From Actinoplanes auranticolor (GTDB lineage: Bacteria; Actinomycetota; Actinomycetes; Mycobacteriales; Micromonosporaceae): DNA of 64,000 nt. Both the position numbers and the translations under genes were made by a program. Under the pieces are notes generated by a model that ran no database searches, was not told where the DNA came from, and saw nothing but the letters and a program-made list of their open reading frames with translations. The stretch spans positions 1-64,000 of the forward strand of contig NZ_BOQL01000071.1 in NCBI RefSeq assembly GCF_018332655.1. Reading direction: 5' to 3'. Below, piece by piece: positions 52,042-60,140 of the stretch (positions within the stretch are counted from its first letter, which is position 1; each line of letters opens with the position of its first letter).

Positions 52042-52515
52042 CTAACCAACGACGACCGTGACCACCACGCCGAGCGCGAAAAAGAAACCGTTAACTGTAG
52101 CGCCTTGCCATAGGGTCTTCTTTCCCTCACGCGCAACCTCGGCACGAAGGACATTCGCAACAGCGATCCGCTGCTCGTCAGACATGTCCTTGATCTGCTG
52201 CGCCGTTTCGGCTTCGAGGCGGAGTTGATCTACTGCCGCCCGCCTGGCATCGAGTGCAGCTTCGACTTCAGCAACAAGCTCCGACGACTTCTTCATCGAG
52301 CCAGCCAACTCCTGAAGCCGGTCCTCCAAAAGAGAATCATTACGCTTGTTCTTCTTCCGAGCATCTACAACCAATCGACCAACGACTGGGTTCAGTACAT
52401 ATAACACCACTTCGGCGAAAGGCGAAAGCGCAATGGAAAATGTCCTACCGACTTCACGGAACATCTGGCCCATGGATTGGAGGAGTTCGACGAAGGTGCG
52501 GAGAAGTGGTGGCAT
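52042..52515 (-). CDS. Membrane protein with coiled coil
   Basis: A 157-residue protein. An N-terminal amphipathic or membrane segment (FSIALSPFAEVVLYVLNPVV) precedes a coiled coil (residues about 60-120, LEDRLQELAGSMKKSSELVA and on) and a C-terminal transmembrane helix (GFFFALGVVVTVVVG). No family is recognised. It is probably co-transcribed with the following membrane protein gene 23 bases downstream. Confidence 0.72.
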   Translation of the reverse strand: MPPLLRTFVELLQSMGQMFREVGRTFSIALSPFAEVVLYVLNPVVGRLVVDARKKNKRNDSLLEDRLQELAGSMKKSSELVAEVEAALDARRAAVDQLRLEAETAQQIKDMSDEQRIAVANVLRAEVAREGKKTLWQGATVNGFFFALGVVVTVVVG

Positions 52516-52653
52516 GGACGCAGCATAAGACGCGACGGCCCTATTCCACCTGTTGAAGGGCAGCCCTAAGACATCGTGGGATGGGGGTTAGGCCAGGTCA
52601 TCGGCCCTCTTACGTTCGTTTTGCTTCACCCGACACGGACCACGGAGGACACC

Positions 52654-52893
52654 ATGACCGACGCGAACACCACCCCCGCGACCGACGACGCAACGCCTAC
52701 GCCGGCGGCTACCGTCACCCCCCGCAAGCCCGCTACCCGGAAGGCGAAGGCACCGGCCAAGAAGGAGTTCGCGCCGAAGGTCACCGACTCCGGCCGTCTG
52801 GACCACACCGACTGCGGGCACGAGCGCACGATGGCTGGCCGGTCCAAGTGCCGCGCGGTGTACAAGGCCGCTGCCGCCCAGGACGCGAAGTGA
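52654..52893 (+). CDS. Small basic protein with H-x2-C-x-H-x9-C knuckle
   Basis: A 79-residue protein. ATG 52654 follows GGAGGA at 6 bases. The first 45 residues are a Thr/Ala/Pro then Lys/Ala-rich tail (PRKPATRKAKAPAKK) like a DNA-binding extension; the end carries HTDCGHERTMAGRSKC. The same knuckle occurs three times in the protein at 61393-62142 of this element. The start of the next small gene overlaps its stop (GTGA). Confidence 0.75.
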   Translation: MTDANTTPATDDATPTPAATVTPRKPATRKAKAPAKKEFAPKVTDSGRLDHTDCGHERTMAGRSKCRAVYKAAAAQDAK

Positions 52894-52982
52894 CCCCACC
52901 GCCCTGCATCGTCTGCGGCAAGGACGACCACGACGGTACGGAGGATCACCCCCTGATCCGCGAAGACACCCTCGGCAACTGA
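52890..52982 (+). CDS. 30-residue Cys/His micro-protein
   Basis: GTG 52890 overlaps the stop of the previous gene (GTGA). The peptide begins MTPPPCIVCGKDDHDG and continues TEDHPLIREDTLGN; C-x2-C with two later His is a plausible zinc knuckle. It is too short for standard gene finding; the coupling and the close spacing to the next gene are the evidence. Confidence 0.5.
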   Translation: MTPPPCIVCGKDDHDGTEDHPLIREDTLGN

Positions 52983-53037
52983 CCAACCGATGAACGGCTC
53001 CGCTTCGGCGGGGCCTTCGTCGTTTCCGGGAGACCTC

Positions 53038-53721
53038 ATGAAGCGGAAGATGATCGGCTATCTGCGCCGGTCCAAGGCCAACAAGAAGCGGCCGGACGAT
53101 CCGGCCTACGGCATCGAGGCACAGCGCACGATCATCGAGCGGGTAGCTGGGCTGAACGACTGGGAGATCATCTGGGCTCCTGCGGACGATGGGGCTACGG
53201 GTGCCCACACTCGCCGTGCCGGGCTCCAGTGGACTCTCGATCAGCTCGCGGCCGGTGAAGCGGACGGCCTGGTCGTCGCCAAGCTCACCCGCCTGTCGCG
53301 GTCGGTGGCGGACTTCGCCCAGGTGTTGCGTGTGGCCAAGAAGCAGGGCTGGACGGTTGCCGCCCTGGACCTCGGCATCGACACCGGGACAGTCAACGGT
53401 CGTCTCGTGGCCAACATCGTCATGAGCGTGGCCGAGTGGGAGCGCGAGATCATCAGCGAGCGGACGGTGGAAGCTCTCGCGGAGGTTCGTGAGTCAGGCG
53501 TCCGGCTGGGTCGCCCCATCCTCATGCCCGAGGACGTGATCGCGAGAGTCAGGCGTCTGCGGATCAAGGGTCACACCCTGCGGGCCATTGCCGAGCAGCT
53601 CAACAAGGATCAAGTCCCCACGGTGCACGGCGGCGCTCGCTGGCACAGCTCCACTCTCAGGGGCGTCTTGAAGCGATCCGGTGGCGACCCCCGGGCACGT
53701 ACACCGGCGCGGGTGGCTTAG
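53038..53721 (+). CDS. Small serine recombinase (resolvase/invertase type)
   Basis: A 227-residue recombinase: the catalytic domain begins KMIGYLRRSKANKKRP with Ser12, includes VAKLTRLSRSVADFAQVL, and is followed by a C-terminal helix-turn-helix (GHTLRAIAEQLNKDQVPTV). ATG 53038 follows GGGAGA. It is much shorter than the integrase. It may resolve dimers after replication or invert DNA; a second integration function is less likely. Two hairpins follow it. Confidence 0.9.
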   Translation: MKRKMIGYLRRSKANKKRPDDPAYGIEAQRTIIERVAGLNDWEIIWAPADDGATGAHTRRAGLQWTLDQLAAGEADGLVVAKLTRLSRSVADFAQVLRVAKKQGWTVAALDLGIDTGTVNGRLVANIVMSVAEWEREIISERTVEALAEVRESGVRLGRPILMPEDVIARVRRLRIKGHTLRAIAEQLNKDQVPTVHGGARWHSSTLRGVLKRSGGDPRARTPARVA

Positions 53722-53755
53722 GACGGCACGGACGATCTCAAGACCCTCTAAGGCA

Positions 53756-53811
53756 GACCCCCGCACCACGATGGTCGGGGGTCGTTGCCAGCGGGGGCTA
53801 ACAAGCCCCCG
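53756..53811. terminator. Two hairpins between convergent genes
   Basis: GACCCCCG (53756-53763) pairs with CGGGGGTC (53776-53783), and CGGGGGCT (53792-53799) pairs with AGCCCCCG (53804-53811). The second overlaps the stop codon of the convergent gene, so the pair serves both strands. Confidence 0.8.
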
Positions 53812-54082
53812 AGATCCATCCCCCGTGGGTGCACTGGTCGCCCTCGCCGCAAGGCGGTTCCTTCCCGCTGAGCGCAGGTGGAGGTATGAGCCAGCCATCG
53901 ATCCGGCCCCGGTACACGCCGTCACCCAGCTTCTCTAGCCCGTCCTCGGGGCCGAACTCAGCGAACAGCCGATCAAGGATCGACGGTGCATCGGTCCAGA
54001 CCTCCAGGTTGACCCCCCACGGGTCGATCTCGGGCTCAGCGTCGATGGCCGCTTGAGTCAGTTTCCACTTTTCTCTTGGCAT
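53798..54082 (-). CDS. Hypothetical protein with C-terminal Cys/His cluster
   Basis: A 94-residue acidic protein: REKWKLTQAAIDAEPEIDPW at the start, a central GLEKLGDGVYRGRIDGW and an end with EPPCGEGDQCTHGGW and a final Cys, three Cys and one His that could bind zinc. ATG 54082. It is divergent from the AlpA-like gene across a 90-base gap containing two TAGTCAA repeats. No family recognised. Confidence 0.68.
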   Translation of the reverse strand: MPREKWKLTQAAIDAEPEIDPWGVNLEVWTDAPSILDRLFAEFGPEDGLEKLGDGVYRGRIDGWLIPPPALSGKEPPCGEGDQCTHGGWISGAC

Positions 54083-54098
54083 GTGACCACGTTACCGC

Positions 54099-54164
54099 TA
54101 GTCAACCCCCTCGGTACACGTCTCTGACGGTTTAACAGTAGTCAAGGTCATCGCGCCCTAGCGT
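54099..54164. promoter_or_regulatory. Divergent control region with TAGTCAA repeats
   Basis: TAGTCAA occurs at 54099-54105 and 54139-54145, 40 bases apart in the same direction. On the minus strand these read TTGACTA and can act as -35 boxes. TAGCGT at 54159-54164 ends 7 bases before the ATG at 54172, a leaderless promoter for the AlpA-like gene. The repeats are candidate operators. Confidence 0.5.
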
Positions 54165-54171
54165 CAGGGAT

Positions 54172-54381
54172 ATGCCACGCGCGGACATCGGCCTCATGGG
54201 CGCAGCCGAGATTGGTGCACGCCTTCGCCTGTCTAAGCAGCGGACCTACGTGATCATCGGGCGCAAAGGATTCCCCGACCCCCAGGCTGAGCTGGCAATG
54301 GGCAAGGTGTGGCTCACCGAAGACGTAGAGGCGTGGATCAAGGCCAATCGTCCGGAGCTGGATCAGCCCGACCAGGCATGA
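54172..54381 (+). CDS. AlpA/excisionase-like helix-turn-helix protein
   Basis: A 69-residue DNA-binding protein: GAAEIGARLRLSKQRTYVII then RKGFPDPQAEL and VWLTEDVEAWIKANRP, the winged-helix pattern of AlpA, Xis and MerR-like excisionases. In some phage satellites AlpA activates excision and replication genes. It could also be the directionality factor of the integrase. Leaderless start at 54172. It is followed after 11 bases by another small gene. Confidence 0.82.
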   Translation: MPRADIGLMGAAEIGARLRLSKQRTYVIIGRKGFPDPQAELAMGKVWLTEDVEAWIKANRPELDQPDQA

Positions 54382-54392
54382 GACGGTGAGGC

Positions 54393-54590
54393 ATGGCCGA
54401 CCGAACCATCACCGTGATCCTGAGAGACGGCACGACCGAAGAGAAGTACGCCAAGCTCGCCAACACGATCTGGGCCGTCGCTTCAACCTACGAAAAAGAC
54501 TTCGTCGGTGTTCAGCAAGACGAACAAGCCGACGCTGACTACCTGAACAACTGGTACGACAAGAAGGACGGCAAGGCGCGCTGGAGCTGA
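54393..54590 (+). CDS. Hypothetical small protein
   Basis: A 65-residue acidic protein (DRTITVILRDGTTEEKYAKL, then YEKDFVGVQQDEQADADYL). ATG 54393 follows GGTGAGG. No domain recognised. It is co-transcribed with the AlpA-like gene. Confidence 0.65.
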   Translation: MADRTITVILRDGTTEEKYAKLANTIWAVASTYEKDFVGVQQDEQADADYLNNWYDKKDGKARWS

Positions 54591-54686
54591 CGTCTCACGG
54601 GGTGGCACGGTAGGGCCGGCGGCGCCTCACGGGGTGCGGTGACTGATCGTGACCACACCCCGCTGCACGTGACGTCCGTTGCCTGT

Positions 54687-54890
54687 TTACGGCAACTGGT
54701 TCTTCTTGCCAGGCCGCATGGCCTTGATCAACCCGGCCATCGCCTCGATTGCCTCGACCCGCTTGTCTCTCGGCACGAGCGCCAACGCCCAGAGGAACAT
54801 GATCACGATGGCTGCTATCGGCGCGCAGATGACCAGCACGGCAGCCCAAGGTCCATTAGCCATCAACGGCTCAAGGAATGTCAGCCCCAC
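54687..54890 (-). CDS. Small membrane protein
   Basis: A 67-residue protein with one long hydrophobic helix (WAAVLVICAPIAAIVIMFLW) and a basic end (RPGKKNQLP). GTG 54890 follows AGAGG; ATG 54863 is an alternative start. No neighbour on the same strand within 400 bases. Confidence 0.6.
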   Translation of the reverse strand: MGLTFLEPLMANGPWAAVLVICAPIAAIVIMFLWALALVPRDKRVEAIEAMAGLIKAMRPGKKNQLP

Positions 54891-55357
54891 GTCTCGCCTC
54901 TCGACTCGTCTGGTCGAGAAGGGCGCAGGGGCTCAGCTCGACCAGCATGCTGCTGGGAGCTGAGGTCCTGACTGTCCGACAGTGCAGACTGGAAACTCAG
55001 AGGTAATGCCGGACTGCTTGTTGGGTTGCCAGCCCGGTGGTGGCGAGTCCTTCATCATCGAGGTGAGGCAAGGGACTAAACCATTTAGCTTCGCTGGCGG
55101 CCCGTCGGCGACTCACTCAGCGAAACTGATCTAGACCTCTAATGTGCCAATGTGCCACCTCGCTGCCTGCCTCCTGGCAAACAGCGAGGTTGCAAAATAC
55201 TAACTGCCCGTCGTCCTCGGGTATGCCGAGCATCCCGATAGCCTCACGGTACACCGTGACCGCACAACGTCACCACTTCTAAAGACAGCTCAACCGGCCA
55301 TGAGACACGAAAGCGGCCCGGTCCCAGGGTGTGGGTGTCCGGGCCGCTATGTGGATC
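54891..55357. other. Noncoding stretch with hairpins
   Basis: About 470 bases without a supported gene. CCTCGCTG at 55158-55165 pairs with CAGCGAGG at 55182-55189, followed by TTGCAAAA, a terminator-like or small-RNA-like hairpin. AGCGGCCCGG at 55312-55321 pairs with CCGGGCCGCT at 55339-55348, a 10-bp terminator of the leftward operon ending at 55358. Confidence 0.6.
55312..55348 (-). terminator. Terminator of the leftward small-gene operon
   Basis: A perfect 10-bp stem with a 17-base loop, 10 bases after the stop codon at 55358 on the minus strand. Confidence 0.75.
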
Positions 55358-55915
55358 TCAGTCGTCGTCCAGGCCGATCATGGCCCGGTCGGCTTCGGTC
55401 TCGTCCTCATCAACCTCGGCCAGCTCTCCCTCGATGGTGAGGTGACCTTGAGGAAGCCCGTCATCAAGAACGATCGCCGAGGCAATCGCCTGTCGCGGTC
55501 CGATCGTGGCGTCAAGACTGACCTTGGATGCCGCCTTACCGTGCTGCTGCTCGTAGAGGAACATGGCGATCTGCATCCGCACGTTAGCGGGGGTCTTCGG
55601 GTCATCGACTAGCTCGCCAAGCACCCGCATCGCGGCGTCAGAGTGGGCCATCAGCGCATCGTGAGTCGCCTCAGCCAACCGCTTCTTCCGCTCCGCTTCG
55701 ATCATCGGAGTGATCCACTTCGGCTTGCCGCCTGAAGGAAACGAACCATCACTGTTCTTCGGGCGGCCTCTGCCGAGCTCTTCCAGATCCCACTCAGACA
55801 CGGGCTTGTAACCGATGACCTCTACCAGCATTGGCATATCACGCGCCGGATTGGTGTTCCGGCGTAGTCGCTTCCTGATCCGGTTTGGATCTCGGCTCAG
55901 TTCCCGGTCAGCCAT
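55358..55915 (-). CDS. Possible small-terminase-like protein
   Basis: A 185-residue protein with an N-terminal basic segment (DPNRIRKRLRRNTNPARD), a Gly/Pro-rich part (GRPKNSDGSFPSGGKPKW) and a helical C-terminal half (AMRVLGELVDDPKTPANVRM then MFLYEQQHGKAASKVS). The pattern of a helix, D-x3-P-x2-VR and a short GK stretch resembles small terminase or phage DNA-binding subunits I know, but I cannot confirm this. ATG 55915 follows the previous gene by 1 base. A hairpin ends the operon. Confidence 0.6.
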   Translation of the reverse strand: MADRELSRDPNRIRKRLRRNTNPARDMPMLVEVIGYKPVSEWDLEELGRGRPKNSDGSFPSGGKPKWITPMIEAERKKRLAEATHDALMAHSDAAMRVLGELVDDPKTPANVRMQIAMFLYEQQHGKAASKVSLDATIGPRQAIASAIVLDDGLPQGHLTIEGELAEVDEDETEADRAMIGLDDD

Positions 55916-55916
55916 G

Positions 55917-56474
55917 TCAGACCCGCAGGTCATCCGCAGACGGAGCGTCGTCCGTGCGCACGAAGTTCGGGTTGTCTTGCCGCGAACCTCCACCTGAGGG
56001 CACCTCGGTCATCTGGCTGACCACACCCGCTAGCGTGGGCTGAGTCGTGCGGAGGACAGGGTACTTGTCCACGAACTGGCGCTGGTAGTCGTCCGGCGTC
56101 ATCTCCGCGAGGGCACGCATGGTGTCCTCCTGCTCGATGAGGGTCTCGTGCAGATCCATCGCCTGCTGGTACTGGCCCTGCATGGTGCGGATCTGGGCCA
56201 GGGCTTCCTTGGACGGTAGGCGGCCGGCCCTCACGTCACGGCGGATGGCAGCCAGCTTGTCGCGCATCTGGTCACAAGTGCCGACGACCTTCTCGTCTCG
56301 CGTGGAGAAGCGCAGCTCGGCTTGGGCGCGATATACGTCCGCGTGCTTCTGCTCCCAGGACTGGGAGACCTGCCGGATGGCAACGTCCACCGTCCGCTTG
56401 GCCTTGGGGTTCATGTCGGTCTCGTCGGCGTACTTACGCCAGTCGGAGAGCCAGGGGGTGTCAGGCAGTGTCAT
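55917..56474 (-). CDS. Hypothetical helical protein
   Basis: A 185-residue, mostly helical protein (KRTVDVAIRQVSQSWEQKHA, then QIRTMQGQYQQAMDLHETLI). It starts at ATG 56474, 2 bases after the preceding gene, and ends 1 base before the next. It could be a structural or scaffolding-like element protein. No family recognised. Confidence 0.7.
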   Translation of the reverse strand: MTLPDTPWLSDWRKYADETDMNPKAKRTVDVAIRQVSQSWEQKHADVYRAQAELRFSTRDEKVVGTCDQMRDKLAAIRRDVRAGRLPSKEALAQIRTMQGQYQQAMDLHETLIEQEDTMRALAEMTPDDYQRQFVDKYPVLRTTQPTLAGVVSQMTEVPSGGGSRQDNPNFVRTDDAPSADDLRV

Positions 56475-56476
56475 CG

Positions 56477-56707
56477 TCAGTCCTCTCGGAGGTGCATCGG
56501 AGGCGCGGCTTCGTCGGTGAAGATCTCCACGCCGGGGTCTGTTGTGTCACCGGCATAGATCGCGTGCAGCGTTTCGCTCGAGCTCATCTCGTGTGGGTAG
56601 GGCTGAACGTTCCCAGCCGCACCGCCGAACTCGGAGCCACCCTCACGCAGCTCTTCGGTTAGGAAGCGGCGGTACTCCCTGGCGCTGTCGTACGAGTCAC
56701 GGGCCAT
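56477..56707 (-). CDS. Hypothetical small acidic protein
   Basis: A 76-residue protein (ARDSYDSAREYRRFLTEELR, then an acidic end). ATG 56707 shares a base with the previous stop (TGATG). The C-terminal part has YAGDTTDPGVEIFTDEAAPP. No function known. Confidence 0.68.
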   Translation of the reverse strand: MARDSYDSAREYRRFLTEELREGGSEFGGAAGNVQPYPHEMSSSETLHAIYAGDTTDPGVEIFTDEAAPPMHLRED

Positions 56708-56904
56708 CAGGTCATCCGCTGCTGACCGGCCACGGCAGGGAACTTCTCGGCCATCTCGGCGGTAGTCCGCGGACTCCCCTCAAGGTCGGCTTCGAACGCT
56801 GCCTCTTCTTTGATCAAGGCCAGCGTTTCCCGCAGGTCCTCGTTGAGCGTCGAGAGGGCGGTGTCACCCTTCTTGCGGCCCATCTTGCGATGCTTCACAG
56901 CCAT
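56707..56904 (-). CDS. Hypothetical small coiled protein
   Basis: A 65-residue protein: basic start (AVKHRKMGRKKGD) and a helix (LNEDLRETLALIKEEAAFEA). ATG 56904 follows GGAG by 8 bases. It overlaps the upstream ribbon-helix-helix gene by 41 bases in another frame, so one of the two starts may be wrong, or the overlap is real compaction. Confidence 0.62.
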   Translation of the reverse strand: MAVKHRKMGRKKGDTALSTLNEDLRETLALIKEEAAFEADLEGSPRTTAEMAEKFPAVAGQQRMT

Positions 56905-57061
56905 GTTGTTCACTCCATTCCTTGTCGATCAGGTACCGGACCACACCGGCCAACGTGATGCCGCGAGCCTCGGCAATTGCTTCGAGTCGGTACTTCTGCG
57001 CTTCGGAAAGGCCGACCGGTACCCGCTCCGGGAACTCAGTCAGTCGCCCTCGTGCGCCCAT
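56864..57061 (-). CDS. Ribbon-helix-helix (CopG-like) DNA-binding protein
   Basis: A 65-residue protein with the RHH pattern: ERVPVGLSEAQKYRLEAIAE then RGITLAGVVRYLIDKEW. ATG 57061 follows GGAGAA at 3 bases. As the first gene of the leftward operon (57061 to 55358), it is the likely autoregulator. It could also control copy number of the element. Confidence 0.78.
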   Translation of the reverse strand: MGARGRLTEFPERVPVGLSEAQKYRLEAIAEARGITLAGVVRYLIDKEWSEQHGCEASQDGPQEG

Positions 57062-57214
57062 CACTTCTCCGATCCGGAAATGTTGATGCCACCATTTTCC
57101 GGCGAATCTCGGAGTTTGTCAGCGCCGCATTCGCTACACGAAACGTGCGGTTACTGAAAGAGCAAAACCATCAATTGCGACTGGGCGCGCACTAAGGCAA
57201 TCCTCAGGGGGGTC

Positions 57215-57243
57215 TTGACACCACTGACATGGATCACTTATCT
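57215..57243 (+). promoter_or_regulatory. Strong rightward promoter next to the origin
   Basis: TTGACA (57215-57220), a 17-base spacer and TTATCT (57238-57243) make a near-consensus primary-sigma promoter. It lies 61 bases before the start of the small membrane protein gene and faces the origin. Confidence 0.75.
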
Positions 57244-57303
57244 TGGGATTGTTTGGAGTCTCAACCCGGTGCAGCATTGCGCTGATGAACCTAGGACTCC
57301 GAC

Positions 57304-57471
57304 ATGACCGATCTTCTCTTCCACAGTTCAGCGGCCATAGCCGGTGGCTATTTGACCTTGGTCGGCATCGTTGCCCTCATAGCCTCAGCGCATTCAGATC
57401 CCAAGCGCCGGGCCGATGCCGCTCGCATCCTTGACAAGCTGTTGCGGGTCCGCGACCGTGATCGGCCTTAA
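57304..57471 (+). CDS. Small membrane protein
   Basis: A 55-residue protein beginning MTDLLFHSSAAIAGGYLTLV, with one helix (IAGGYLTLVGIVALIASAH) and a basic helix (PKRRADAARILDKLLRVRDR). AGGA lies 8 bases before the ATG and a strong promoter 61 bases upstream. It is small and was found by reading downstream of that promoter. The function is unknown. Confidence 0.6.
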   Translation: MTDLLFHSSAAIAGGYLTLVGIVALIASAHSDPKRRADAARILDKLLRVRDRDRP

Positions 57472-57724
57472 GAGCCGTTGGCGATGCCGTGGGGTCACAC
57501 GGATGCGCGGTCGGGGGTGCGGGCGGCTCTGTGGCCACCTCAGCCCCCTCCACACGCGACGGACGGGCCGACGGACGACGTACCGTTTCCACCAAGCCCA
57601 AAGCCGAAGCAGATCCCTGAGTCTCGGCAGGGAAGCTTCGCCAGCCACCACCTGAGAAGACCCCCGCATCCGAAGACACGAGTGCCATCCTCACCGGACC
57701 ACACACCCTGCGTGGCACCGGCGC

Positions 57725-57892
57725 TTTACCGGGTACGTATTTTTACCGGGTACGCGTACCCGGTAACGACCAAACACCGACCATTAACGCGTAGCGAAAT
57801 TTTCTTTCTTTTATGTACATGTGTCCGATTCGGTTTCCCGTTTACCGGGTACGCCGTACCCCCATCGGCAGGCGAACCGCGTACCCGGTAAA
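57725..57892. other. Iteron-type replication origin
   Basis: Five copies of the 12-base word TTACCGGGTACG, three direct (57726, 57743, 57842) and two inverted (CGTACCCGGTAA at 57755 and 57880), lie within 170 bases. The middle pair forms a perfect 24-base palindrome at 57743-57766. Between the outer groups is an AT-rich stretch (AAATTTTCTTTCTTTTATG near 57799-57817). The rep gene begins 10 bases beyond. This is an iteron-flanked unwinding site next to its own initiator, as in staphylococcal pathogenicity islands. Confidence 0.85.
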
Positions 57893-57899
57893 ACGGCGG

Positions 57900-60140
57900 T
57901 CATGACATCAGCGAGAACACGGTGCCTTTGATTTGACGCCCTCGACCTTGTCGCACCCGGAGCTGACCGTCACCGACCATCCCGTCGAGCACTTCACTCA
58001 GATCCGCCGCAGCTCGCTTAAGGCTGGAGTGCTTCTTCAGCTCGTTGAGCGACATCGACCCCGTCTCGGAGCCTTCGAGCACGGTGACGACCTTGGCCTG
58101 GATCTGGTCCCGGCGTTCCTCGGTGATCCGGCGCACGGCCTGCTCGGTCGCCACCTGACGGATAGCAGCCGACCGGCCTGCGCGGACCTGTTCGGCCTTG
58201 CCCATCGAGTTGATCCGAGCCAGCACCTTGTCGCGCTCGCGGTCCGAGACGTCCATGACGACTCCCGCGAGCGTCCAGTCTTCCGATGAGACTGAGATCC
58301 GGGAATCCAGCAGGGCGATGATCGCCGCGACCTTTGAGCGGGTGAACAGCGAGTGAGAGTCGAGCGCCGGGGCGTCGAAGCCAGCCGCGTTGCGGCGCAC
58401 CAGGTCTTGATCGATCTCGTCCAGCGCCTCATCCGGCAAGCCCATCTCACCGGCCCACTCCGGCTTCCTCCACTCCCACGGCTGGGCCTTGTACCGAGGT
58501 CGTTCCGCGGGCTGTACCTCGTCGTAGGCAGGCATCCACAGAAAGCGTTGAGGCGTGCCACCCCCGGCACTTTGGAACAGCGGTCCGGCGCGGTCGGGCT
58601 GAACGCCCATCACGAGTCCCAGGCGGTACGTGTGGGCAGCGATCGGAAGCCGCTTCGTAGGATCGGCGTAAGCGCCTCCGATGGCCTCGCCCGAGTACAC
58701 CTGGCGCAACTCGCTATCGAGGATGGATTCTCCACCTTTGGTCAGCGCGGTGAACTTGTCCACCTCCGGGATCTCGAACAGCACCCGTGTGGCCAGCGTC
58801 GTCATCGTGCCGTCTCGGTCGCGCTTCTTGAACAGGTGCGGGATGCCTTGCCCTGACCCGATGCTGTGCGGCTCAATCTGCGTGAATAGCTCGACGCTCT
58901 TCGCTGCGTGGCGGAGCAGCCGTCCCTTGCCTTGGCCCGTCACGCCGACCAGCGCGAGGAACAAATTGAGCGAGCCATCGTCTGGCAGAACCACACCGGG
59001 CTCGGTAGCGACACACGCCCTGACGAGAATCGCGCCCAACAGTCCCCACGGAGATAGCCGGTTGGCCTTGGCGTATCGGTAGATATGCTGGAACAGCGGT
59101 CGTCGGTCCCAGAAGACCGCGCTACCCGTCCACGTCTCGACCGGCTGAGGCTTGACCAGCGTCGCGGTCCCATCCTCGATCGAGCCAAGCACGGAGAACT
59201 TCGCGCCGTCGTTCTCACTCATGCGCTTGGCCCACAGGTGCTCGATCTGCGCCTGCCAACCGCCGCGCCGCTCTTCGAACTTGTCCAAGCCCGGCTCGTA
59301 GTCGGCGAGGATGCCGCTTACCTCAGCGAGCGTGTATCCAGCCTCCATCACCCGGCAGACAGCCTTGTAGGCCGCGCGGAACCGAGAGCCGCCGTCAAGC
59401 TGCTGACGCATGATGCGCTGGATCGAAGCGGGAATGTTGTCGGGGACGTGAGCCCCCGCCGGCCCTACCGTCACCCGCAGTTTCTTGGCCGAGGCTTGGG
59501 CCGGGATGAACTGGCCCAGCCTCCGCATGAGCCCATCCGCATCGATCCTGCGCCGTCCATGTTCCTCAATCTCGGCCCGATACGGCTGATCGTTGCGCTT
59601 CGCTGGGTCGCGGTGCAGGTTCTTGTAATTCCAGCTCATCGGCACCCGTAGGAAGGCGTTGTCTGCCTTCACCGCCGGGTCTCCCCCAATGAACGCCGCA
59701 AGCCCTTCCTGAATCGACCGGTGCTCGGCCAGCGTCACAGCCCGCGAGAGACGCGCGTAGACGTGGAAGCGGCCCGGCGTGCCCGACGACACGATGCGGA
59801 ATCCCCAGCGCCTCAGCGTGTCTCTGACGCTCGGCTCCAGGCCCTTGTCGGCATCGGCCCAAACCACCCATCGGGCCGCGCTGTTGCCGATGCTGCGGTC
59901 AGGCGTGGACATCGGCAGCGGGCAGTAGAACACCTCGATCGGTGCGCCCGCCTCGATCTGTGTGTTGACCTCTGGGAAGTAGGTCCGGAACCACTGATGT
60001 GAGCGCTCGATCATCTTGCCGGTCTCCCGGTTGTAGATGCCGATCACCTTGTAGCCCTCGGTGCCATGGAAGACCCAGCGCAGGTGGTCCTCAGCCTCCG
60101 TGGCGGCCGACAAGTCGACTTCTTGCACTGTCGCGGTCAT
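57900..60140 (-). CDS. Primase-helicase replication protein
   Basis: A 746-residue initiator. The N-terminal archaeo-eukaryotic primase domain (residues about 60-200) has the catalytic pair in RWVVWADADKG, the SSGTPGRFHVY block and the VPMSWNYKN motif. A helicase follows with P-loop LVGVTGQGKGR near residue 400 and a Walker B-like region (RVLFEIPEVDKF). The last 100 residues include winged-helix-like segments. ATG 60140 overlaps the stop of the upstream gene (ATGA). It lies next to iterons it probably recognises, and should replicate the excised circle. Confidence 0.88.
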   Translation of the reverse strand: MTATVQEVDLSAATEAEDHLRWVFHGTEGYKVIGIYNRETGKMIERSHQWFRTYFPEVNTQIEAGAPIEVFYCPLPMSTPDRSIGNSAARWVVWADADKGLEPSVRDTLRRWGFRIVSSGTPGRFHVYARLSRAVTLAEHRSIQEGLAAFIGGDPAVKADNAFLRVPMSWNYKNLHRDPAKRNDQPYRAEIEEHGRRRIDADGLMRRLGQFIPAQASAKKLRVTVGPAGAHVPDNIPASIQRIMRQQLDGGSRFRAAYKAVCRVMEAGYTLAEVSGILADYEPGLDKFEERRGGWQAQIEHLWAKRMSENDGAKFSVLGSIEDGTATLVKPQPVETWTGSAVFWDRRPLFQHIYRYAKANRLSPWGLLGAILVRACVATEPGVVLPDDGSLNLFLALVGVTGQGKGRLLRHAAKSVELFTQIEPHSIGSGQGIPHLFKKRDRDGTMTTLATRVLFEIPEVDKFTALTKGGESILDSELRQVYSGEAIGGAYADPTKRLPIAAHTYRLGLVMGVQPDRAGPLFQSAGGGTPQRFLWMPAYDEVQPAERPRYKAQPWEWRKPEWAGEMGLPDEALDEIDQDLVRRNAAGFDAPALDSHSLFTRSKVAAIIALLDSRISVSSEDWTLAGVVMDVSDRERDKVLARINSMGKAEQVRAGRSAAIRQVATEQAVRRITEERRDQIQAKVVTVLEGSETGSMSLNELKKHSSLKRAAADLSEVLDGMVGDGQLRVRQGRGRQIKGTVFSLMS

